From: Miscanthus floridulus
Lineage: Eukaryota; Streptophyta; Magnoliopsida; Poales; Poaceae
DNA: 64,000 bases
Direction of reading: 5' to 3'
Assembly: GCF_019320115.1 (NCBI RefSeq)
Contig: NC_089587.1
Span: forward strand, 102,202,166-102,266,165
Positions within the stretch are counted from its first letter, which is position 1, and each line of letters starts with the position of its first letter. Under the pieces are notes generated by a model. It worked only from the letters and a program-made list of their open reading frames with translations. It did no database searches and had not been told where the DNA came from. A program made the position numbers and the translations under genes. Positions 12,601 to 21,830 of this stretch are shown one piece after another.

Positions 12601-13941
12601 AAGATCCTCCAAGTAGAACTGTCGCTCCTCCAACTGCGAAATGACCCCCATGATCCATCTCCGTCCAGTGCACCCAATTAGTGACTGTATAGAAGTAATC
12701 TGCATGAAAAAAAAGAAGAGAAAACATATAAGCAACTCCACATAGAAAGACTAACAAACATACAACGAATTGAAAAGAAAAGGCATAACGAATAGGGTTT
12801 GCAGGATTCGATTTAAGTCATAAGGATCAAAGAAACCAATCTATGATAGATAGATACAACATAGCAGGGAGAAATACCTCGCAACTACTATCTTCGGTCG
12901 CAACTGTGTCAAAAGCTGGCTTAGAGAAATATTTATCACGAGACAGCCTCTGAAGCAGCACTTGATACCTATCCCTATAAAGGGAAGCTTTATCTCCAGC
13001 TTCTCCATGGACAGCTAATCTGCCTGTGTGCCTGTTATGCATAGAAAATCCCAGCATAGAGTAACAAATAGAAACATGAGGGTCTGAAGTATGGCCAAAT
13101 TATACACAGAACAAGATCTTTCAGCAAGTGATGTGCTCTATATGACCAGACAGTTATAAGTATTCAGCAGCAATTTCCTAATATGATTCATCTAACACCT
13201 TTGTAAAACACAATAGAACATTGGCACCACTCAAACTAACCTAACACATTTATTCTGCGAATTAGCAGCTGTTAAAAGCGAATCAGATACTTAGATTGTG
13301 CCTTTGTGGCATAAGGTACCCAACCATGAATCCAAAATCCCTATTTTAGCATCCAATTTGGCAAAATAGCAATCTTTAACCCCAGTTCAATAGAGAAGCC
13401 TAAAAAGAAGGAACCAATTCTCAAGTCCCCATGGAGAATTGCCCAGATCCACAAAGAAAATGCAGCGTTCACATACTCGTAAAACACTTTCTTGATTGGG
13501 TCGTAGTGGAACCGCGGCACGAGGAACGCGTCGACCACCCGCAGCGCAGACCTTGCGCTCGTGGCCGCCGGCGACGCCGCATCGAGCGCCTCCTCAGCCT
13601 CGACAAGCAGCGCCACCACGCGCCGGACCGCGTCCCGATCCAGTATCGACGACTGCACTGCGCCCACCAAACAGACGGCCAGATCCACAAGCATCAAATC
13701 GACAGCCGCCAATAACAGCAGCAGATAGCAAACGGTGCACAGGGGGGCTAAACGGGAGAGCTGGCTTACGCGGTTCCTTGTCGAGCTCGTCGAGGAGGAG
13801 GTCGAGCGCGTCGTCCTCGGCGTCGGGGAAGCGGTCGAGGAAGGCGGCGGCCTCCTCGAGAGCGTCCACCTTGAGGGTGAAGCCTCGCAGGCGGAACTTG
13901 CGCTGCAGCTTCCTGCGCGTGGCCGCCGACGGCGCCGCCAT
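9674..13941 (-). CDS. DPB2: DNA polymerase epsilon subunit B (B-family non-catalytic subunit), 13 exons
   Basis: Encodes the second subunit of the leading-strand replicative polymerase epsilon, which binds the catalytic subunit and helps replisome assembly in the nucleus. Minus-strand coding exons: 13770-13941, 13477-13657, 12878-13031, 12568-12699, 12260-12337, 12071-12175, 11897-11977, 11673-11803, 11479-11573, 11069-11168, 10195-10309, 10005-10115, 9674-9820. They total 1602 nt, giving 533 residues plus TAA, close to the ~526 of plant DPB2. Every junction keeps frame. The start is [20 protein letters not shown] (Dpoe2NT-like N-terminal domain). The C-terminal half contains blocks typical of the calcineurin-like but inactive B-subunit domain: [41 protein letters not shown] and [20 protein letters not shown]. 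All introns look GT-AG except intron 4, which is AT-AC. The copy appears intact. Splice sites are predicted by eye. Confidence 0.93.
12338..12567 (-). other. DPB2: U12-type AT-AC intron (intron 4 of DPB2)
   Basis: Between exons 4 and 5 there is no usable GT donor. The intron begins ATATCCTAAG (12567 downwards), matching the U12 5' splice site consensus ATATCCTT at seven of eight bases. It carries a perfect U12 branch motif TTCCTTAAC (12347-12355) about ten bases before its terminal AC (12338-12339). Joining at these points restores the conserved reading LSNA-KITSGFF in frame. This is a minor-spliceosome intron with AT-AC ends, 230 bp long. Confidence 0.88.
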
Positions 13942-13975
13942 GGGAGAGGGGGCGGGAAGCGGCGAGGAGAGGGTA

Positions 13976-14018
13976 TGGCGGGAAAGGGGGGTTGGGGTTT
14001 TGGGGAAATGGCGGGATA
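13976..14018 (-). promoter_or_regulatory. Two E2F-like sites upstream of DPB2
   Basis: TGGCGGGAAA (13976-13985; TTTCCCGCCA on the gene's strand) is a perfect E2F consensus 35 bp upstream of the DPB2 start codon. A second, weaker site TGGCGGGATA lies at 14009-14018. E2F-DP factors drive S-phase expression of plant replication genes, so these sites fit the product. Binding is inferred. Confidence 0.65.
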
Positions 14019-14289
14019 ATAATGGCGATTCCTGGGCTTCTCTCCGCTTTTTTATTCTTGCGTCTCTGAAAGGGCCAGACCGCCAGAGCCTACCCAAACC
14101 ACAATTTCATGGAGTTGGGCTTGTGATGTATCCCAATGAAAGTAGCCCAACGGGCTTTTCGAATTTGGATGCCTGTGAGGTCTTAGAGATATTTATTTAC
14201 ATGAAAAAAAGTCCATCTAACGTTTAATTTGCCTCCCTCAATCGGAAAAACGGATTTTTAGACTTTCCTAAATGTTTTTCCTAGAGGAG

Positions 14290-14415
14290 CCGTTTTCAGT
14301 AAAAAAAAACAGAGGAGCCAGAGTCGTTTTGAAGGAGCCACAAAGTGTGGCTCCTCCAAAATGGCTCTGGCTCCTCCGGATGAGCCCCTCGGGAGGAGCC
14401 GTGCCAAACACCCCC
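14290..14415. mobile_element. Tourist-like MITE fragment, truncated
   Basis: The right end reads GGAGCCGTGCCAAACACCCCC followed by TAA; reversed it starts GGGGGTGTTTGGCACGG, like the terminal repeat of the element at 31024-31697. Internally GGAGCCACA and TGTGGCTCC form a near-perfect hairpin at 14334-14353. No matching left end was found, so this is a partial copy, about 350-470 bp upstream of the DPB2 start. Confidence 0.45.
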
Positions 14416-14528
14416 TAAAACTATCTGATTTACCTCCTTAGATGGCTTTGTTCACGCGTTCCAACGGAATGTACATCATGTTATGTGACCCTAAGGCCCA
14501 TAATTAGCTCGCTATCATGGTGTATTTA

Positions 14529-14769
14529 GAACATCTTCAAGAGACTTTCCATATTATTTCTTAATGCTAGGAATAGAGATTTTGGTGAAAAACTACCGTC
14601 CAATAGCTTCTCTAAATAGTTATCCAACGAGAATGGCTCTCTAGAGTGCGTATGAGATCTAGAAGAACTGTTCAAAAATGAAAAAAAATATAAAAAATGA
14701 TTTTTATACAAATGACTTTCCAAATAATGATTTACAGAGTGAGATTTAGAAAGGCTCTTGGAGATGCTC
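14529..14769. mobile_element. MITE with TTA target duplication
   Basis: Terminal inverted repeats GAACATCTTCAAGAG at the left and CTCTTGGAGATGCTC at the right (13 of 15 matching when inverted) are flanked on both sides by TTA (14526-14528 and 14770-14772). A 3-bp TWA duplication with short TIRs and 241 bp length fits a PIF/Harbinger (Tourist-like) non-autonomous element. No coding capacity. Confidence 0.75.
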
Positions 14770-14772
14770 TTA

Positions 14773-15479
14773 GTTGGACTTAGCCTGACCTTATTTTAAT
14801 TTAACCCTAAGGCCCTTAATAAATGTTAGTTGTAATAAATGACTAATCTCTTCTAGAAAATTGACTCGGTTTAATAGATGGCTATTACCTACATCTATTG
14901 TGAGATTAAAAAAATATGAAGCCACATGCGTACGTGCCAAGTTTCGACGTACATGGGCTCGGATTCGGCTAGCTATGTCATGACATGAGTGATGTGAGTA
15001 AGATTTTGTAACTCTAAGTGAGAGATGATAAACCAAGGGTTCAAAGAAAAGAGATATAAATGAAAAAAATCGAAGTGAATTCCAGAAGAAGAGTAGCAAC
15101 AGTGTAAAATGATGGACCAATGGATGGAGCCATGGAGAAAGAAATTTTTGTACTTAATATTAGATGATATGTAGGTATAGATTTGATTAATCATGAGATA
15201 TATTTTTATGACAATAAACCTATTTAGATATATAAATGTTAATATATTTTTATAAATCTAGAATTTGTTTTTTTACAGAGAAAGCAAAAAAAACCCAAGG
15301 CACAGGTAATTGCACCTGAAGTCTGGGAGTATACCTGCCACTGGGGAGGGTATGATAAATTTATGCTTATCCATGTTCAAATCCATATCATCATTATTCA
15401 TTTTTCACCCTCCCCAATCTTATTCATACCCATTGGACGATATTTTATACATACTTATTGTTTTGAATTGAACTACTAG
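14773..15479. other. AT-rich intergenic, nothing recognised
   Basis: No protein, RNA gene or transposon end could be supported here. Confidence 0.4.
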
Positions 15480-15857
15480 TTTCTATTAATATTCTACACA
15501 TATACCTGTTATATATACTGTGGACTGCAATATCAAAAGCTAGATCCCTGGATTGAAAATCTCGCATCACCTTAAAAATTTAGTAAAACTAACGGAAACT
15601 TGATGAAATAACTCATTATAGTACTCAACAGCTTTGTGTAGACCGGTGCAGATAGATTTAAATGTGGATCCCACATTAAAAGCTGGACCCTAAAATTAAA
15701 ACATCGCGTTCACACATTAAAAATTTTGCAAAAAATGAATCAAATTAGTTGGAGATGACTCGTTATAACAGGCGTTAACTTTGTGTAGATTAATGTTGCC
15801 GGTTATATATGTGGACCCCATATCAATTCGTAGTTGGAGCTGTCTCATTATAGCAGG
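15480..15857. repeat. ~145-bp degenerate tandem repeat, left part
   Basis: Units share the series ACTCATTATAGnnggc, TTTGTGTAGAttaatg, TATATGTGGACCCCACAT, AAAAGCTGGACCCTAAAAtt. At least two and a half units are visible here, and the array resumes at 29038-29230 on the far side of the Gypsy element, which therefore inserted into it. Origin unknown; a local minisatellite or transposon-derived array. Confidence 0.65.
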
Positions 15858-16330
15858 TGTCGACGAAATATGGTCGGCAGTCTACCTAGGGGTATGCCCA
15901 AGGTAGTAGATTATCGGCAGACAGATGCGCAAGTCCCAAACAAGACGGTGACGCAAGACAGACACGAGGTTTTATCCAGGTTCGGCCGCCAAGAAGGCGT
16001 AATACCTACGTCCTGCGTCTGATTTGTATTGCTGTATGTCAATGAGAGATGATTTTTAGAGGGGTCCCCTGCCCGCCTTATATAGTCCGGGGGGCAGGGT
16101 TACAGATCTGGAAACTAATCCTAGTCAGTTACAATTGCCATATGTGGCCGGACAAGGATTCCTATTCTAATCGACCAGGATCCTGCTTGGTCGCCAAATC
16201 CATCTTGATTCCTTGTGCGGGACTCCGATCAGGTGGACCGAGCCGCACGTCGTTTTTCGGGTGGACTGAACCCATCGATCCGGGCCAGCCCAAGCTTAGC
16301 CGTAAGGGTATAGGGGTTAATACCCCCACA
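15858..16330 (-). repeat. Gypsy 3' LTR
   Basis: 473 bp, TG...CA ends. Reading it against 28560-29032 I found no difference. It contains, on the minus strand, a CTATATAAGG TATA-like box as in the other LTR. Immediately outside its inner edge (16331 onward) is the polypurine tract, GCTCGGGGACTAGC on the minus strand. Confidence 0.93.
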
Positions 16331-17525
16331 GCTAGTCCCCGAGCATCATGTATTATGCTGCGACACGCCATTTTCACCTTCTCCGACAAGCGAGGTTTTT
16401 CACCTTGACGCCTCCGACCACCGTCATCACCGGAGAAGTAGGTTGTCCGAAGAATGTATGGTGCTCTTAAAAAGAAAAGATTTCTGTCCTGAGAAGTGTG
16501 CCCACTTGTATTTCTGAAAAGAAATGTAAGTGGTCTTGAAGCATAGCATTCTTGAACATCAGAAGCGTAGGGGTCGAAAAACAAACACATTCACCGCAAG
16601 GTGAAGTGTGCCCACTTAGTCCCCGAGCCTGGTAGGAGGTGACGTAGGCACGTGGTGCCAGGGTCTAAAAAGAATTCATAGTTTAGTTGAGAACCCAACC
16701 ATCGTACAGGCGATACGAGATGCACCGGCAGGTGCATCGTACCGATGTAGTCCCCGAGCTTGCTGGAAGGCGAGGTATGAGCCTTGTAGCAAGGTCTAAA
16801 GAAATGTCGCTTAACTGTATGTGAGTACAAATCACATGTAGCCAAGGAAAAACACTATTCAAGCAGTGGTCGGGGCAGTCCCCGAGCATATTAACAATCC
16901 TTATAACCATTCAAAGCACAAACACATTCACCGCAAGGTGAAGTGTGCCCACTTAGTCCCCGAGCCTGGTAGTAGGTGACTCAAGCACGTGGTGCCAGGG
17001 TCTAAAAAAGAAATTCTGCTGAAGTTAAGAATCCAATTGCCGTACAGGCCAAACAAAATACACCGGCAGGTGCATCGTACCGATGTAGTCCCCGAGCTTG
17101 CTGGAAGGCGAAATATGAGTCTTGTAGCAAGGTCGAAATAAATGTCTTTCAACTGTATGTGAGTATAAATCACATGTAGCCGAAAAGAACAAAACTCCAA
17201 AAAGTGGTCGGGAGGGTCTCCGAACACAGCGGTGGTCATAGCAGTTCCTGAATATAGTAATGGTCGGAGCAGTCCCCGGGCACAACCGTGGTCGGAGCAG
17301 CCTTCGAACAAAAAAGGTGGTCTGGACAGTACCCGAGCACCGTAGTGGTCTGGGCAGTCCCCGAGCACCGTAATGGTCTGGGCAGTCCCCGGGCACAACC
17401 GTGGTCGGAGCAGCCTTCGAGCAAAAAAGGTGGTCTGGACAGTACCCGAGCACCGTAGTGGTCTGGGCAGTCCCCGAGCACCGTAATGGTCTGGGCAGTC
17501 CCCGAGCACAGTAGTGGTCAAGGCA
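16331..17525. repeat. Gypsy 3' spacer: repeated polypurine-like motif
   Basis: The motif AGTCCCCGAGC (minus strand GCTCGGGGACT, the core of the polypurine tract beside the 3' LTR) recurs about a dozen times, including near variants such as CAGTCCCCGGGC and CAGTACCCGAGC. Two scales are visible. A ~255-bp block at 16586-16840 is repeated at 16922-17180 with moderate divergence. From about 17225 to 17525 a ~30-bp unit of the form GGTCTGGGCAGTCCCCGAGCACCGTA is tandemly repeated. Apparent minus-strand frames here (RPLRCSG-type repeats) are by-products of the array. Confidence 0.8.
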
Positions 17526-17867
17526 AATCCACGATCACGTGCGCTGCTTGTACTATTATTTGGTGTATTTATTTTTCTCTACTCTCTGCCAAGTCTAGTC
17601 TGTCCAGTCTGACACGTCTGGTCAAAAACAAATAGGTATAGTACGTCATTCTGTCTTCTTATTGTTTTCTAACAAACAGTCGGTTGACACCTGTATTGAG
17701 GTGTGTCAGTGTGGGCCCTCTTACACCATCAACGAAGAGGCGCGTACACTGTTATCGAAGGAGCGCGTTTATTGGCGCAGATTTCGGGGTTGTGTGAACA
17801 ACCGTCCGCGGCGCGTGCGCACGACTCCCAATATTCTCGGGCGGACGAAACGACGGTGCCCTTTTGC

Positions 17868-17880
17868 TTTATATAATGTA
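17868..17880 (+). promoter_or_regulatory. TATA box of the antisense gene
   Basis: CTTTATATAATG lies about 145 bp upstream of the ATG at 18022, in a GC-rich setting, followed by a CT-rich leader. It suggests the antisense gene has its own promoter on the plus strand, independent of the LTR. Confidence 0.6.
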
Positions 17881-18021
17881 GGTCTGGTAAGTTACCCTCA
17901 CCATTCCCCATTGTCATCCGCCGCCGCAACCTTCTTCTTCCTCCTGCCAAACCCTATTTCCCAAAAATCATCACCAATCCCCTCGGTCTCCCGCATCCAC
18001 CCACTTAGTAAGGACGAACAA

Positions 18022-21000
18022 ATGGCGAAGAGAGACGCCCAGAAGAAAAGCGGGGTCATGGCGAAGGAATGGTGGAAGTCGCGGAGCAACGAGCAAACCA
18101 TCGAGGACCTCGTCGCCATGGGAGTGCTCCACAACAAGGCACTTGCGGGATGGCGTGTACCCGAAGGAGAAAGCTTCCCCGATCCACAACCAGGTGAAAT
18201 TGTGATCTTTGAAGATTTTTTCAAACGGGGTTTTGGGATTCCAGTGCACCCTTTCCTTCAGGGGCTCTGTTTGTACTACGAGATTGGGATTTGCAATCTG
18301 CATCCCAACTCGATTCTTCTCGTCTCTACCTTCATCCATCTCTGCGAGGCGTATGGTGGCTTCCAGCCCCATTTCGACCTCTTTCGCCACCTGTTTTGCC
18401 TTCGGAAAAAGGGAAGCGGTGGCTCGAAGATCGCCGGAGGCGTCTACCTGAACCTTCGGGACGGCATGAAGGCTCAATACCTGCACTGTCCCTGGAACAC
18501 CTCTTTGGACGAGTGGTACAAGAAGTGGTTCTACATCCGTGAAGAGCCAAACTCCATCACTCTGTGCGATGTGGGACTGATTCCAGAGAAGAAAAGCAGC
18601 TGGTCGGAGAAGCCCGACAACTTGGAGCAGATCGCCGAACTACTCGGGTTGATTCCGTGGGGAAGGCTTGACGGCCCGAGCGTTGTCGGCAACTTCATCA
18701 GCCGTAGAATTCAGCCGTGCCAGAAAAGGATTCACCCCGGCTTCGAGTACCAAGGAGGCGCTGATCCGACGAGGACCAGAAAGGAGCCGCTGGACAAGCT
18801 GGAGATCAAGGCCAGGATTGGAGAGCTATTCAACCTGGCCGATCCCAACTATGTTGCATTGAACGCCATTGAACACGCCTTCAAGCTGGCTCGCCCTCCC
18901 CCAAAGGTAAATGACGCCTCCTTTTAACTGTAAAGTCATGTTGCACCAAGAAAATAACTGTTTTTTCCTTCATTTTGCGCCTCAGTATAATGGCCGTGAC
19001 CGGGCAGGAGTGTTTGTGTCGCCTCCCCCCGGTGTAGAGTGGCCGCAAGTTACTGGGCCAACCGCCCAGACCAGCGCTAGGACCGACGGCGTTCACTGGG
19101 CGGTACTCGAGACCGTTGAAGACGCCTCGACCAGAGCCGCCGGCAAGCGTCCGGCTACCAGCAAACGACGCCAAGCCATCATCTCCCAGTCGGACGACGA
19201 AGCAGAGGATGCGGACATCTTCCGGCTCATCCCCCGAAAGAGGAGAAGGCAGGTGGGGCCGTCGGAGCAGGGTGGCTCCTCTGTGCCAGCAGTGGTCACA
19301 GCACCGACCACGGCAACACAGAGCACAGACGAAGGGAACATGCCGCATCATCCTCCGACGCCCGTACCGGAGGTTGAACAAGTCCCGGTGGAAACTGCCG
19401 AGCAAGCAGAGCAGGGGCGGTCGAGGAGACGTTCCTTCGCCACATCCTTCCGCAAGTCAAAACTGTAAGTATATATAATTTGGATGTAAGCTTGTCATTT
19501 TGCATTGGATGCTATTGTCTTATGAATTTGCCTCTGAATGTATTAGATCGGCGTCCACCGAAAGCCCCGACCAGCTAGCTGGGTGCGGGACGTCCTTTCC
19601 AAAAACGGCGGGACAAACTGCACAGAAACAAGCCGTGGAGGAGCCCATGGAAGGGACTCTGCCTGGGCCTCGGCAGGCGTACGACCAGACGCCAGTCCCC
19701 GAGCAGAACACAAGCGTTCCGAGCACAAACCCCGATGAGGAGGATACCACAGCACTACAGGAGCTGGATCTAGCCGAGGGGCAGCAGCCAGAAGTTGCCC
19801 AGGACAAGGGTGCCGACGCGACGGCTCGTGGGAAAGCCCTGGTGGTCGTGGAGTCTGCGAACTCCGGACCACTACCGCCTCCCGAACAGGAGGCTGAAGA
19901 GGATGAAGTGGAAGAAGTCCTGGGCCGTCCCCAAGATGGACGACAACATGTATATGTGTCGCGCTATCGGAACGATGAATGGGTCATGCACGAGGAGATC
20001 CCAGAGGCCGAGGAAACCTTAAGAGTTGAGCGAGCAGCCAAACGCCTGGTGACTGAAGTCCAGGTATATTTGGCTTTAGTCCTTAAACCTGTTGTGTAGT
20101 CAAGCTGTCTGACGTAGCTTGTCTGTATGCAGGACGTGATGAAAACTGCGAGGTACCGAAAAAGGTGCTTCGACCAGATAGAAGTAGTCATGAAGACCAA
20201 TAAGGAGCTGACGGCTGAAGTTGAACGCCTACGGCGCCAACTTGAAGCCACCGACCAGGAGAGGACAAACCAAGAAGCACAGAACCAAAACCTGGTCGGC
20301 CAGCTCAAAAACAAAGAGCAGGAGAAAACATGTAAGTGTTCACCGTATCATAGCAAGTGCTGGACTTGTGTTTTTTTTGTTCCTGACAGTAATAGCTGTA
20401 ATGCAGGTTTAGAAGCTGAAGTGACCCGCCTCTAGGGGGAGAACAGCCGAGCGCTTGCAGAATGTGGTCGCCTGAAGGAGGACAACGAGAAATTGGAACG
20501 CCGCCAGTCGGAACTCCAAGACCACACTAACAGAATGAAGGACGACCTGAAAAGTAAGCACTCCAGACCGCCTTGCTCATTCAACTGCCCACATTGCCTT
20601 GTCGTGTCATCACGTTTGATGTCTTATAATATTTTCAGTTTTGAAAGTAAATGCCAAGAGGCACCTTGAGGCCGTGATCAAGGAGCGTGACGACTGGAAA
20701 GCACAATGCCTTAAGGCCGTCGAGGAGCGGGACACGTGGAGCAAGCGGTGCCAAGAAATGGCAACTGGCATTGTGCCCGTCCTCGACCTCATCGACCCGG
20801 CGCTCACAGAGGAAGAGCTAAGGAGGCCTCAGCTCGGACTGGTCGAGAGATGCAAGCAAGCATGGGGATGGTTCCAAGACTTCGTGAAGGAGGCAGGTGA
20901 GTACACGGGCGCCCATGTGCTAAGCATGGTGCGTGCTCACTACCCCCTGATCGATCTCAAACGCTTGGAGGCTGGGTACCCGAAGGAGATAGACCCAGAC

Positions 21001-21201
21001 AAGGCCGAAGAGCTTCGGACGGCCCAGCTGGACTTGTCGTCAAGGATAATTGGCGATATTAACCTGTGCGGAGGTGGGACAGCACCTGTGCAGGGTATGC
21101 CATCGACAAGCCAGCTGGAAATGCCATCACCTTCAAGCCAACCAACGAAGCCTGCGGTCTCGACCAGCCAGGCACCGGCGGGGCCATCCCCTTCAGCTTG
21201 A
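18022..21201 (+). CDS. Antisense transposon ORF (PF04195-like 'putative gypsy-type transposon' protein), one amber stop
   Basis: A spliced plus-strand gene inside the minus-strand Gypsy element, tail-to-tail with pol. Predicted exons 18022-18906, 18986-19464, 19547-20063, 20133-20331, 20407-20553 and 20639-21201 all use GT-AG sites and keep one frame: 2790 nt, 929 residues. The N-terminal ~290 residues (FEDFFKRGFGIPVHPFLQGL, YLHCPWNTSLDEWYKKWFYI) match the plant domain found in antisense ORFs of Tat-type elements. The middle is acidic and Pro/Ser-rich; the C-terminal third is charged, with coiled-coil character (EVERLRRQLEATDQER). An in-frame TAG at 20433-20435 interrupts exon 5. The function of this family is unknown. 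I chose the ATG at 18022 because it follows the TATA box and begins the conserved region; the frame is open further upstream. Confidence 0.8.
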
Positions 21202-21830
21202 CTAGCTCTAGAGTCCCCTAGAATCGAGTAGGGTATCGGAGGCGGCGAGCAGTAAATGCCATGCGCCCCGACCAGCCAATGTAATAGGCTTAGAGCTGTA
21301 GAAGGAGGACATAGTTGTGTTATTGTAAACTTGAGCCTTTTCAGGCAAGCTTGTAATAACGTAACTGTATATCATTATAAGCTTATTTGTTTTATACAAA
21401 ACGCACTTTAAGCTTGAATTTTTTTTTTTTTTTTTTTTTTTGTCGGTGTAACTAAGTGGGAACGTGTTAACGCTCTGTTTTAGTTGTACCGTTTTGCTCG
21501 ACACGTCATCCTGAAAAGTTTGTGTGGCCCCAGTCTGGCATGTGGTCGGAGTATGAGGTACTATGACCTGTGCATACGTGGACGCAGACAAGTCAAACCA
21601 GAGGGGACCTGCCGATCACCCGCAACGCAGAGAGCAGATCCCGTGCACGTGTTGGGAGGAACCGGAGACAGGGCCTGCTCCGAAAACCGTAGAAGGAGTG
21701 GTGGTCGGCTTGTACTGCCTTAGGTTAAAATAACCATAAAATTCGGAGTGACACATTAGAGTGGTCGGAGAAATCATAATTGCTTTATTAAAGTAAATCG
21801 AAAATGTAAGTAGAGTACATATCTCAGTAG
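21202..21830. other. Spacer between antisense gene and pol
   Basis: Includes the probable 3' untranslated region of the plus-strand antisense gene and a run of more than 20 T at about 21420-21441. No gene is recognised. Confidence 0.5.

Noticed and set aside
16928..17521. 197-codon minus-strand frame with RPLRCSG-type repeats
   Set aside because: It is the translation of a ~30-bp DNA tandem repeat in the Gypsy 3' spacer.
17662..18021. Upstream extension of the antisense gene reading frame
   Set aside because: The open frame continues upstream, but the TATA box near 17870 and leader lie inside it and the conserved domain starts after the ATG at 18022.
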